Below, piece after piece: positions 45,845 to 57,321 of a stretch of DNA of 64,000 nt. A program made the position numbers and the translations under genes. The DNA is taken from NCBI GenBank assembly GCA_021234535.1, contig CM037838.1, positions 9,998,672 through 10,062,671 on the forward strand, given 5' to 3'. The first letter of the stretch is position 1, and every line of letters starts with the position of its first letter. The notes beneath the pieces were generated by a model. The model saw nothing but the letters and a program-made list of their open reading frames with translations. It searched no databases and was not told the DNA's origin. Source of the stretch: Stichopus chloronotus. Taxonomy: Eukaryota; Echinodermata; Holothuroidea; Aspidochirotida; Stichopodidae.

Positions 45845-46350
45845 TGGACATCATAGTTTATTTGGGGTCAACGGAGGTCAAACTTGGATAGACTAGACTG
45901 GACTAGACTTGGCTGTAAACACAATGTCTCAAGAAAGCAGTCCTGAACTGAGGTCATGTGATATGCTAATGAACTTTGTTGATTGCAAGGTCTGCATTGC
46001 TTTGTGGAGGTCAAAGGATATTTCAAGGCAGCAAACATAAATCGAGAACGATCGTTTACACACAAAATCTCTAGAATGCAATCTAGAACTGATCACATAT
46101 GTAACACGCTGCTCAAACCGCATTGAGGAATAAATAACGACCACTTTTTTTTTTCTTCTGGAGGTAACAAGTGATATGAGGTCGAACTGTGAAACCTTAA
46201 AACGAATCTCAAAACACACAGGCTTAAAAAATCTGAGCTCTAATTTGTTATATCATTATGAACCTTTCTGATTAAGAACACTAGTTGTTATTGTGGAGGT
46301 CATTTGAAAGGTCATCTAAGCGGTGATTGTAACCACAATGCAGTATGTTG
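45845..46350 (+). repeat. AGGTCA-rich dispersed repeat, four units
   Basis: Anchors GGAGGTCAAACTTGG (45877), GTGGAGGTCAAAGGATA (46010), GGAGGTAACAAGTGAT (46164) and GTGGAGGTCATTTGAAAGGT (46299) are spaced 133, 154 and 135 bp. The 154-bp unit has an expanded T run. Confidence 0.75.
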
Positions 46351-47386
46351 TGCTCAATGAGTATTGTCGCATTGAGAACAAGAAAAGATTAGGTTTTGGG
46401 CAACGTCACTTAAAAAATTCTAAAACATGGTATCTCGAGTTAAGAAAGGTGGGCAGATGTTGCACTGAGACTCTTATGTTGAATTTCACTAATGATATTT
46501 TAAGTGACGATCAAAGGTTAAATTTCCTACATAGGTACTTCCTTTAGCTTCAGTTACACATTACAGGGGCACATTTTTGGCATGTGAAAATGTCAGTATT
46601 CTAATTGTCCTAACCTTAGGCTAATTCCTTCTGCGTATGTATCAGTTGCTGTGATCAGTTTGATTGGATTACATAAAAAAAAAAACACACACACACGGTG
46701 ATAGAGGTCACAGGTCCCAGATGGGACGATGGTGTAGGCCTATAAGACTCTCCACTCTTACAAAGAAGTACTTCGCGGGAAGAGGTAGTAAATGAATACG
46801 AAGCAGTAATATGGATTCTTATATCATAAACATCATGGAAACGTGTGTTTTCGTGCTCTTAAGGTGGACTCCATTTACGAAATGTTTCCAACATAACACT
46901 GTAGTGATTTCTGGACCAGAATTTCCTTTGACAAAAAATGAAGACCACACCATCAGTTCTAAGAAATACTTTGCTCACATGTAAATTTGAGCACAAGAGT
47001 AAATGAGTTGTAAGTGGTTGATCTTTCCAATCATGCTCACAATAATGTGCACTGTGCAGTTCTAGAGATTTAATGCACAATGGTACATGTGGCCGAGGTT
47101 ACTGTACTTGATTTTTCAAAGGGTTGTGCCCCGCCAGCTGCCATATTGTATAAGTTGTCTGAATTTTTTGCAGGACAGACTTGAAAACGGCTTGTGATAG
47201 TATATTCAATAGTGCAATGTCATTTTTCCTTGACTTCCATTAGTATATGCTGAACAAACCTTGGTCAACCTATGTTGGTAAGCAAATTCAAGCCTAAAAT
47301 ACTTAAAGTATCAACTTACCTGTCGACATTCGTATCTAATATGATATTGTTTTATAATCATTTCTATTTTCTCCATGTCTTCACAG
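46351..47386. other. No gene recognised
   Basis: (CA)6 at about 46683-46696. Ends at the acceptor TTTTCTCCATGTCTTCACAG of the next candidate exon. Confidence 0.4.
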
Positions 47387-47443
47387 GAATGGATGTTGAA
47401 GAAAGATGAATTCAAACGTCACAGTGAATATTGTTGGCACTGA
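47387..47443 (+). CDS. Possible TRAF zinc-finger exon fragment
   Basis: A very strong acceptor ends at 47386. The phase-0 frame reads EWMLKKDEFKRHSEYCWH and then TGA at 47441-47443. The spacing (basic)-x-E-F-x-x-H-x3-C resembles the second half of a TRAF-type zinc finger, and the position, upstream of and co-oriented with the MATH exon at 52.5 kb, fits. But there is no good donor before the stop, the first half of the finger was not found, and 18 codons is very little evidence. If real, the stop would suggest a decayed gene. Confidence 0.25.
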   Translation, partial: EWMLKKDEFKRHSEYCWH

Positions 47444-47898
47444 CAGAATAATGGATCTACTGCCTCAATGCCGATGATTAAATTGAATGGCAAAAGTCAT
47501 CATTATTTTATCTGGATTTATGAACTTCGATGTTATATTTGAACACAGAAAATTCCATCGGAGAAAACACTGTTCACAGTTTAAATTTTTGGCACCTGAA
47601 CACAGGAAAGTCAAAAGTAGAGTTAAATACCGGAACCTTTCATCTATCTAACGAAATCGTGTGATGAAGTCAATGTAATAAAAGAAAAAAAATACTCGAG
47701 GAGCAGGAAAAAAGATACATTTACTGCAAGATAATCCAGATTATGATACATACATCCAAGATGGCAGGAAGGTATTTTCAGCCACAAGATAGCCCCGACA
47801 GTGGGACTGAACTTGTTGGGTATGTCACAATAATACTAAGTAGTATGTTTGGTTCAAACTGTACCAGCAAAGCTGGACAACCTTGTCAGTATTATAAG
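47444..47898. other. No gene recognised
   Basis: Nothing supported. Confidence 0.4.
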
Positions 47899-48191
47899 CC
47901 AGGTAAAATTCCAGCATGGGGTCCAGATAAGTGAATCCATATGATTGAGTAAGGCCTTTATAATTTTGTACCCAAGATCTGTAGGGGTCCATATGGGCCA
48001 GCCCAGATAACCATATGACCCATGTGGGATAGGTATGGTGTCCATATGTGAACATTGCTCAGAACTGTATCCCATATTGATCATTTGGGTTATCTGCAGC
48101 TGACCCATTTGGGTCCCTTACAGATCTTAGGTAGCTCCATATGATCGTCAATATGGACCCCATAAGGAGCCCATGTTGGAATGTTACCTGG
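47899..48191. mobile_element. MITE with CATATGG palindromes, copy 2 (full length)
   Basis: Left end CCAGGTAAAATTCCAGCATG (47899) and the reverse complement of the right end, CCAGGTAACATTCCAACATG (right end at 48191), differ at two positions. The interior has GTCCATATGG, CCATATGACCC and CCATATGTG palindromic words. Same family as 5000-5240. No obvious target duplication. Confidence 0.8.
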
Positions 48192-48744
48192 AAAGGTATT
48201 TAAGGGCAAAATGCCATGATGGGTTCAAAAGTAGAATTTAACTATTTCTGCTTCTAGTAATGATGGCTTTATAACACTTGCAGTTGATCATGGTGGGAAT
48301 CACTTTTGGGTCGTATAGACAGTATCCTGTCCTTCCTTTTCAATACATGTTCTTTTTACAGCCAGTCGGGTCTACAGTAGTGTTTCTGATGCCCCCTGAA
48401 GTGCAAGGGGTATTCCTCCTTTTTGTTTATAGTAGTGCGTGCTGGTATTGGGGAATGGGGATAACTGTTGGTTAGATCGTATTTGAGATAATCATGCATA
48501 TTGACTCCACGGTCTGAGACTGCTTTTCATGGACACTTTTAATGGAATGTAATTTATTCCAATAATACACACCGTATCTGCTGTATCGGCCAGATGTTAC
48601 AGAATACTATTTACAGCGAGATAAATTGATACTTCTCCCATTTTTAATAGTACTAATTCACCTTGAATGTTCATCAAACTATTTCTGGAGACATGCTGAT
48701 AAATCTCATTGCATGTTCATATCCCATACTGAGTAGATGATCTT
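48192..48744. other. No gene recognised
   Basis: Nothing supported. Confidence 0.4.
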
Positions 48745-49515
48745 TATTGTTTTAGTGGAGATCAAATGTCATTTAGGGTCAAAGTGTGAGAACCTTCGTC
48801 AATACAGTATTTCAAGAAGTGAATAGCAAACATACGCCATGTTTATTTAGGTGTACCGAAACAAAACAAAGAAACCTTCCTAAAAGAAGTCAAAGTTCAA
48901 GAGGTGCTATGAAGGTCAAACAGTAAAACATTCTACATATGATATCGCCAGAGAAGAAGTGAAGACAGATCCCAACTATGTTAATGTACTACATTTACTA
49001 AAAAAACATTCTTGCATTTTGCTACGGTCAAAGGTCATTAAGGGTCAACATGGACAAATAGTGAATACCTTGTAAACGCGATATCTCCAGACGCAAATGC
49101 TACAAAGTTCATATTTACTGTGTAGATTTACTTCATTGAATGCCAAAAAGCTCATTGTTTTGGTGGAGGTCGAAAATCATTTTCGTCGAAAGGGTCAAGT
49201 AGCAAAATCTGTATGCACAATACTTCAAGAAAGGAAGCTTGGACAGACCTGATCAGTACGTGGTATTTAGATGTACCACGTATGAACAATAACACGTTAC
49301 GTTTGTGGAGGTCAAGGGCATTTGTGGTCAACTGTTGTTCAAATATGAAAACGTAAAATATATCCCATCCCACTTCTGTTGTGAGATGCATAGGCATTTT
49401 GTACCATGTACAAAAGCCTATTACATTTGCTGGAAGGCATTTGGGTCAGTTTATGAAACCATGTTCACACGTAACCTTGAGACAGAATACTGCAATATAT
49501 CTTTTATTTAGTATG
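48745..49515 (+). repeat. AGGTCA-rich dispersed repeat, five units
   Basis: The longest array in the window: anchors at about 48761 (GATCAAATGTCATTTAGGGT), 48889, 49027 (CGGTCAAAGGTCATTAAGGG), 49169 and 49311 (GGAGGTCAAGGGCATTTGTG), spacing 128, 138, 142 and 142. Open frames across it (49152-49397 minus, 49305-49511 plus) are repeat-derived. Confidence 0.85.
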
Positions 49516-50069
49516 TAGGTGTAAATGATGAGTACGTATGTTATACCTCCCTGTCATCATTTTAGGTCAGCAGAATCATTGTCTTTATTACAGTTCTTAC
49601 ACATCAACTAGTGGCATGCTATATTACTGCAGCATTACAAACACTAGCTGGAAATGTTTAAACTGGACATTACCTGGCACCCTACCACATATTCTAAGAA
49701 AATTCTTGAATTGAACCTGTAGTAGTAGTAGTAGTGTCTTCAAATTCCGAATGGGAACAGGCACTTCAGATCATTTTCAGTCTGCATCAAAATTACTATT
49801 GACCAAAATCTGAAGAAGATCATGACTGAGTTATCTCTACTGAAGCACCCGGTTTGATCAGATTTACAACATTGGAACTGGTCCTTTGATGCTTTTTTCA
49901 CCACTTTTTATTTTAGTGTAATATTTTGTACGGTAACTTTTATGCTACTGAAAATGGTTAAAAGCAATAAATAGTAGCACTGTGAAATTTAGGGCAACGC
50001 TATTTTATTCTGCAACCAGTTCAATGTAAATACCAGAAGGATATTTTCTTTGCAATTTTCTTTCCACAG
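49516..50069. other. Intron-like sequence
   Basis: A short (AGT)5 at about 49720-49735. Ends in TTTTCTTTCCACAG. Confidence 0.45.
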
Positions 50070-50088
50070 AGAATCAGAGTCAAATGAG
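50070..50088 (+). CDS. Candidate 19-nt micro-exon of the TRAF gene
   Basis: Acceptor TGCAATTTTCTTTCCACAG and donor ATGAG|GTAAGC are both near-consensus and only 19 nt apart. With one leading nucleotide it encodes ESESNE in phase 0, compatible with the next candidate exon at 51967. An acidic linker between zinc fingers and coiled coil is plausible. Confidence 0.35.
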
Positions 50089-51966
50089 GTAAGCAACCAC
50101 AAAAAAGTAACTTTAACAATACTTTAACAATGATACATATTTGTGCCGTTGTCAACCTAAAACGAAGGTAATAAAACAAGTATTGTAGGTGGTGATATTT
50201 CTGAAAAAAAATAAACCGTCTTTGAACACTTGAGATTTTCACGTATGATTATTTACAGGTAATTTTGATTAGTCATTTCAATAATTAATCATGTGACGCC
50301 CGTCAGTCTCATTTTAATTGATAACTCTCTGCAAGAGTAGCTAGTATGTTATCACTCTTTGCAAGTAGCAATAAAACATCCGTGTGTTTGTGTGTGTACC
50401 GCTTTTATCATCCTTATGTTATTACTCCAAACGAGTAGGCACATAAAGTAAGCGCGAACGAGAAACGGTTGCAGAGAGTTATCACGCACAGACTGACGTC
50501 ACATAAGATTTAATAGGACGCTATATATGAATCATGATAAGGGAACCAGCAAGAGTTGAAGAGTGTGAATGATTTTATCTCTATTTACAGCTCTGGTAAC
50601 TGGTTTCCTTTAGGCCCACTGATTTGGGATACTTGTAAATCCTGTTTCCGTTATTCACCTCTGCACAGGTCAAAATAAAAAAAAGAATATTGAGATCAGC
50701 GATGGAAAGTTAGATTTCACCACGGAGCCATGGTTTTGCACACCAAGCACCTATATGTAGCTGAATGACTGTGGGGGACTAGCTCGCTGATACCCAGTAA
50801 GTGTACAAACCTATTGTTTTTGGTGTAAAAAGCATGTGGCATCGCTGTCCAACTTTCCAAGTACTTTATGATGATATCATTCCTTATGCGAAGGTCAAAA
50901 AAAACTTTGTAATGTTGGATGATCTTTTCTATCCATTAATTATGATACAAATCAACAAACTAATCAATACCGTTCAGGTTAAGAAACACTTATGACAATG
51001 CTTACGTCAAGTATATCGTTGGCTGTTTCTTAACAGTTCTGTATCATTTGAACTGCGAAGTGCTGACTCTTAAACATCAGATCGCGTTCAGTTTGTTCCG
51101 GAACTGCCCGTGAAATGACGCCGTGATGATTGATCGTAACTGGAGATTATTACTGATCATATACTAAGCTGCAAACAGATGGAAAAAGTAAAATACAGAT
51201 CAGACAAGACATTGGCACATCAGGACATCTGTGGACGCTTGAAGTTGTATTGCGCCACTACATCACATACTCTACCTGTTGTTGTCTTATGTTATATCTT
51301 GTTTAGCTTATCATAAAACTTCAAAATGTTCGGTAAGCTTTTGAAGAAATGTCCAACACACAATGGAGCATACGCTTAACATGTATATCTGATGCGCAAC
51401 GCGGTCACGCTGTAGCTCGATCTGCACTAAATGCGTGGCAGCGACTCTGAAAACTGTTCATCATGAACTTGTTCTGCTCGTTGATCTGACTTTTTATTTC
51501 AAATATTTGCTAACTTCATACAGTAAATATTTTTACTTTAGGTGAAACCACAATGGCAAGTCAATATAGCATGATTCGATTCTTCACAATGTGAAGCTTA
51601 TTTTTTATCCAAGTAAAAACATTATCAACACGCATAAAGTTGAGACATCTACAAAATTTACCCTCTTGAAGGGTCGAAAACCGGAGAGAGTCTAAGGTGG
51701 TATGAAGTGGGTACGGTGACAGAGGGGCTCCTTTGACAACGCTGTCTAATACCCCCAGCAAAGTATGCCTTTATGCTTCAAGTAATAGCAACCCCAACTC
51801 GTTTACAATTACAAAGTATGTTCAACACAACCTTAAGCAGTAGTTATTTTCATTTTAAGTACCATTGTTTGTGTCACACTTTGCTTAATGTCGTCTCATG
51901 ATGAAAAAGTATTTACCTGGTTGTGCATTTTATAATGAATATATACTGTATTTATATTATTTGTAG
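50089..51966. other. Intron-like sequence
   Basis: A plus frame at 50801-50995 lacks convincing splice sites. No repeat boundary supported. Confidence 0.4.
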
Positions 51967-52008
51967 GACTTTCTCCAGCCTGTTAGTAGTGCCATAGCCA
52001 GTATGAAG
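51967..52008 (+). CDS. Candidate 42-nt exon of the TRAF gene
   Basis: Between TTTATATTATTTGTAG and AAG|GTTAGT lie 14 whole codons, DFLQPVSSAIASMK. Phase 0 at both ends fits the micro-exon at 50070 and the large exon at 52473. The donor is acceptable rather than strong. Confidence 0.4.
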
Positions 52009-52472
52009 GTTAGTGTTTCACACAACTTTACAAACCAATCATATTTTTGAGAAGACAACTCTATATTTAATATTTAATAACGATGGTTCATTTCCAATTT
52101 AAGAATTCTCACCAATTAAAGTGGAATATGCTTACTACACATCATGTCACAGACTTGTTTCAGTGCTTGTATCCTGATGATAGGCAATGCACAAGACGTA
52201 GATGGCAATGGTTCTTAGATTTGGTTTTTGCACACAAAAACAATTTACGTTGCAAAATATGACTGCATTCTTGGTGATAAGCTTTGTCCACACTGGGGAA
52301 GTTCCAAAATATTGTACCAAATTGCAGTTGCATATATTTAGCATACAACATTTAAAACTTTCTAGTAGGGAAGACTGATTTTCCCATCATCTTTAACCTT
52401 TCTGTGTGAGCTAATTCCTTTCCTTTCTATCTATTTTCTTTTTGTGATTATTTTCTTGACGCTGTGACACAG

Positions 52473-53233
52473 CACCTCAGCATCTCATCCAGTGAGCCTC
52501 ACATCAAGCAGGAGGTGCTTGAGATGTACGGCAAGGCTATCATCTCTCAGGGGGTAAAATCGGATCATTTGGTGAACATGATGGAGCAAATTCTTATCAT
52601 TTACGAAAGATCAGAGGATTCCAGAAAGAAGCAAGAAGAGCAGGTGATGAAACTGGTAGAAAGCCTGAGGCAGAAGGAATGTGACGATAAGTCAGTTGCA
52701 ATCGACCATGGCGGCACAGGAGGCCAAGATCTCCCGTCTTCAGATGGACCTATCACGTCTAGAACAATGTTCCTACGACGGGGTACTGCTCGTGGAAATC
52801 AAGGACTATATGAGGAAGAAAAGCCAAGCCAAAAGTGGACCAACGTCCTTCTACACTAAGCGAATTCTTTACCGATCGTCACGGCTACAAGATGTGTGCC
52901 CGCATATACCTGAACGGAGATGGGGTAGGTAAAGGTACCCATTTGTCCATTTTCTTTGTGATCAAAAAAGGCGACCACGATGATTACCTGAAATGGCCCT
53001 TCCAGCGAAGGGTGACGTTTACGTTAGTCAACCAGGACGGGAAGGACGATCTCACCGATGCCTTCAGACCTGACCCGACGAGTTCTTCGTTCCAAAAACC
53101 AAGGAATCAGATGAACATCGCGTCTGGATGTCCCATGTTTGTGTCTCATTCGGTGTTAGAGAATCCCAGAGGAGGTTTCCTGCGAAACAATACAATATGC
53201 TTAAGGGTGACTGTTGACGCTCATAATAGATGA
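52473..53233 (+). CDS. TRAF2/3/5-type terminal exon, frame-disrupted
   Basis: After the acceptor TTCTTGACGCTGTGACACAG the sequence encodes, in order, an alpha-helical/coiled-coil segment (HIKQEVLEMYGKAIISQ to RKKQEEQVMKLVESLRQKE), the coil SQLQSTMAAQEAKISRLQMD, and a MATH/TRAF-C domain with LEQCSYDGVLL, HGYKMCARIYLNGDG, GKGTHLSIFFVIKKG, WPFQRRVTF, DPTSSSFQKP, MNIASGCPMFV and a final CLRVTVDAHNR before TGA (53231-53233). The Arg/Tyr of CARIYLNGDG and the SSSF serines are the receptor-peptide pocket of TRAF2/3/5; VSHSVLEN resembles TRAF3 most. The reading is in three successive frames: an apparent extra base near 52680 and another at about 52861. Near 52790 the invariant WKI is replaced by VEI in a way explained by one inserted and one lost base. 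After 52862 the frame is clean. Either a recent pseudogene or local sequencing error. Confidence 0.85.
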
Positions 53234-55281
53234 ATATGGGGGCTTGCCGTAAATAGTGGTATGACAGGTAACTTTGAGGAATGTCATGTTTGGAGATGGA
53301 TGTGTAGTGGTGACAGTTTAGAGCAAAAGGTAACTTGATCTTTCACACATTGCTTCCCTCATATATTAATCTGTTGAAAAGGGCTTAAAGGCAGATAAGG
53401 ACAGTACAAGGTGAAGCAACACAGACTGCGTATCGCATTGCCTTAATGTAAAATAAGAGAACTGTGAAAAAAACGACGAAAAAAGCAGAATCAAAGCCAC
53501 TGAAAGTCCTTTATCCAGAATGAAATTTTAACTGTCAAAGTAGTTGTCAGTGTGGCAAATAGTGCAAGATGTGGTCTAAATTTATCTCTTAAAATGTTGT
53601 ATCCCTTTCGCAGTCTTTGTTATATTAATTACACCGTTTGTTGGAAAAGTTGGAGTTCTATGATCGTCATAGTTGTAATCCTATGATCGTCATGTCCCTA
53701 TCCAAAATAAGGGATTGTACTTGCTGATTTTCAGTATAAGGTATTCTGAAAACATTTGTATATACTATTATCAAAATGACAAAAAGTAAGTTGATGATAA
53801 TATTAATTGGTGAGATCATACACCTGTGCTAGGGTGCACTCTAGTCTAGCAGTGGGTAATAACTTGAATAAATGGTAAATTGTCCACTCATCATATAAGA
53901 GATTTTTGTGAAAGTACACGGTAGGTACAGGTAATTTATGAGTAGCTTTTTGTGTAGTTGATTCATAGAAATTCTATGAGTGGACTGCAGGGCTTCGCGC
54001 TAGGCCCTTTACTTGGCGGAACACATGTCATCAGTTGCAAGGAACGCTGTAAACGAAAAATATCACAGTGGCCTATTGTCACCGAAAACATATGGTATGG
54101 TCACTGCACCGCTACAAGCTTGAGTTACAACACAGTAAACTTGACCATGGGAACGTTTGAATTCAAGAAGTATTCTCAAAATCCTATATAAACATTAATC
54201 ACAGTTTTAAGTTTTATCATTCTGCAAATGCTGGGGACATTTGGGAAATGTCCCCCTCACAAAAGTGGGGGGGGGGGCATTTCCCCTCGTTCTCCCATGA
54301 TCCACTCCCATGGTGGTGTCAGCAAAGAGTGGAACATAAAGCAACAAAGGGCTACTTCTAGCACGGTGCGATTGGGCGCACAGATGTATGTAATGTGACG
54401 TCAGAGAGCGTAGACTGTCACAAGGGTTAAAATCTGAAAACAATGCTCTACCTTGTGAAATGTTCTGTACAAAGGGAAAACATGTATAGAAATCAATGTT
54501 GTCGTTTTGGGGGGATCATGATTTAAATCATCAATTAAATCATCAATTAAATTTTCTGTAAATATCTTTTGTATACACTTAGTCACTGCAGTGGTGTAAA
54601 CATACAACATGGCTGACGTGGCGTACAGAAGAAAGAAAGGAGAAGTAAACGATTTTACTGCATCGGCGTAGGAACGGGTAAACTCCCTAGTACCGTGGGT
54701 AGGAGCAGTGCCCCCCCCCCCCCCTTACAATGCGCGCAAATCCAACTGTACTTTTCTAACATAAAGTATGCCTAGGCCTACAAAAAACTGACAATGTTTG
54801 ATTTATCAGGTAGTTAAAAACACTTAGCAGCATTTAAAGATTCAAATATGCTAACATTCTGTAGCTTCCGGGAGCTTTGTCCCCCTCAACCCTTCCCTGA
54901 ATTTTGTCGCTAAGCTTCAATGGGGCCTATATACCCCATAATATCTGAAATATACACAATTTAAATATCTTTTTTAAAAGGGATATTGACAAAAGATCAC
55001 TGCTTTTACTCTAACTACTATGTTTATCATATTTTGTTACCTAAAATGAATGGTTCTTGTGCAATTATTAACCTATAATGGACAGTGATTTTGTTGAGTA
55101 TTTTGATGAATCAGACAAATGCATATCATATTCTTTGCTCCGTTTGCATCCTATCGACTATTTGCATATGTGTGTCTGATAATGTTATGCATATCTCGCT
55201 GTGGTTATGGATAATAATGTGAACATAGGTATAAACAATGAAAATACATGCAATTACTAGTTACCTGAAGAATTTTCAGAA
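53234..55281. other. 3' flank and intergenic; no certain gene
   Basis: CTATGATCGTCAT is repeated at 53657 and 53682. Runs of 10 G (54268) and about 14 C (54711). AATCATCAATTA twice at about 54527-54551. A plus frame at 53958-54191 with several cysteines and TATG|GTATGG is protein-like but unassigned. AATAAA occurs near 53861, possibly a polyadenylation signal for the TRAF gene. Confidence 0.4.
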
Positions 55282-56285
55282 ATGGCAAAAAGTTTAGCTC
55301 AAGTTCTTACATCCGCAGTTTATCGAAGAATTTTTGATTTGCTTGAAACATTCCTTTCAACTCTTTCTAATTCTGTCTCAGTAGTTGGCATAACTGAAAC
55401 ATGGCTTCATAAATTTGCACCTACGATATGTGACATACGCACTCATAGACTTCAGGGAACCGAACAGAAAGAAATGACGAAGGAGGTGGTGTGGCGTAGT
55501 AAATAAATAACTCCCTGTCTTTCAAATGAGACCCGACATTTATTTTTGATAAGGAAAAGACAGATTCTTTATTCATTGAGATTGAAAATGTAAATGGTAA
55601 AAATTTATCTTATCAGAATTTTATACAAACCGCCAAATAACAACAGTGAGATCTCTTCTAGAAGAGGCTGCTTTATTATTATAAAAAGGGTAAAAAGTTT
55701 CACCCATTGGGGATTTTAACAGAGATTTAGTTTCAAATGGTCGAATATCTCTCCAGTTTGCGAATATTCTCAGTATTCGAATTCTTTTGAACCACTCACA
55801 GATAAAGCAACTAGAATCACGCCACAAACTGCTACCCCCATTGATAATATTAACTAACATTGACCATACTTTTTTTCTCCTCAGGCATTATATACTCTTA
55901 TATCTCAGACCTCTTACCGGTTTTTACTTTTTTTTTTTCTTCTGAAATTAAGCAGCAAACAAAACTGAAGAGTAAAGAAACTTTATTCCCATTCTTTTTG
56001 TCTATTACACTTGATGTAGAGTACCTTCTTTATCCTACTATCCCTTTTGAATTTTTTCATCCATTCTCCTCCTCCCTCTTCTCTTCTCCCCTTTCATCCC
56101 ACTCATATCGGGTTTTCTTTTCTCTTTCGTTTAAATTTTTGCTGTAACTACCTGTTGTTAAGGTTTGCTTTTCTAATTTACTTGATGTTCGATCTTAACT
56201 TTTGTTTAATTTCTTTTGGACGTCAGCCCAAGCTCTCTCCGAGAATAGTATGTATGTTTAATGTATTTGCTACTTAATAAATATG
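55282..56285 (+). pseudogene. LINE remnant: APE endonuclease and 3' tail
   Basis: Broken frames match a jockey/CR1-like APE endonuclease in order: SVVGITETWLH (about 55379-55411), a GGGVA segment followed by NNSLSFK (about 55483-55530), DSLFIEIENVNGKN (about 55563-55604), ILYKPPNNN (about 55618-55644), GDFNRDLVSNG (about 55707-55740), DKATRITPQTATPIDNIN (about 55801-55855) and SGIIYSYISDLLPVFTFF (about 55882-55935). Reverse transcriptase is missing. Downstream, about 55950-56285 is T-rich, ends with GGACGTCAGCCCAAGCTCTC and AATAAA, and looks like the 3' UTR, so the copy has a large internal deletion. Inactive. Confidence 0.85.
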
Positions 56286-56469
56286 CAATTAATTACGTAT
56301 GTAATTATATCATTTATATATATACATGTGTGAATGAACGAATTAAACCAATCAAATTAATCTATCAAATTATGCAATCAAACAATATATCAATTTTATA
56401 AGGAATGCATCGTATCACCAACTGAGAATGTAACAACCACACGGTGCTACGAGCTACTTACCTAATTGA
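56286..56469. other. AT-rich spacer
   Basis: Short (TA) tract near 56317-56328; nothing else. Confidence 0.5.
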
Positions 56470-56680
56470 TGATGTCTGAAAGACCTCATAAGCCCAACAG
56501 GCACTGATGCATACTAAATACGATAGACTTTTTCTCTCGAGGTGGTACTCCACCACAAGTGCGAAACAAACTGTATTAAATATATCCCTTCTTGAGATAT
56601 TGCGAACTGTGCACAAGATTTTACCCTTCGACTTCTCTTGACTCCAGTGGCCTTTCACCTCCACAAAAACAACAGTATTT
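56470..56680 (-). repeat. AGGTCA-family unit, minus orientation
   Basis: On the minus strand: TTTTTGTGGAGGTGAAAGGC, GGAGTCAAGAGAAGTCGAAG and CAATATCTCAAGAAGGGATA, the order found in the plus-strand arrays. A minus open frame over this stretch ending at ATTAG|GTAAGT is therefore probably not a gene. Confidence 0.6.
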
Positions 56681-57321
56681 TGAGAAAAATTTCAAAACTT
56701 TTACACTAGAACTAGAAAAAGGGCTGATATTGTTAAATCTGTCTTACTGCTTTCATTACTTTCAAGTGGTTGTAATGATTCAGTTTTGCCACATTACTTA
56801 CTATACATTATATACATACAGAAAAGACGAGTACTTGAAATGAGATCGTGGTCTCACGGTTAGTTCACGGACAGTTCAACGTGTACGTTGATGTATCGTT
56901 TGGATGTGATAAGTAACTTGTATCGCCATTTACCCAAGACATCAATCACCAGCAAAAACTATAAATCGCTTACAATACTCAAGAAAGGATCGATGTGTGA
57001 AAAATTCACCAGAAAATAGATTTTAAAAGACAACTGTTTGTATAAATTAGGACTTGAAAGAAAGAGTTTTAAGTAAGTGAATAACACATTAGTACTAGTA
57101 ATTGGAAATAAGAAGTGAAGTGAGCTTTACGTGGTATACATATATACAAATGCAATAAACTTTATCACAGCTTATCTGTGCTGTTTTTCATAGATTACTT
57201 TTTGTCGTCTCACTACTTCAATACAGATATGAGATCTTTATTTCAAGTCTGGAGCTACGTGTAGCTCGTAAAGCACAAAAATTAGTTGTACGCCAGGCGT
57301 CAATCGATGGTGGCGCTCTCC
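56681..57321. other. No gene recognised
   Basis: Nothing supported. Confidence 0.4.

Noticed and set aside
56458..56664. Minus-strand frame ending at ATTAG|GTAAGT
   Set aside because: The frame lies in a copy of the AGGTCA repeat family; the donor-like site is probably coincidental.
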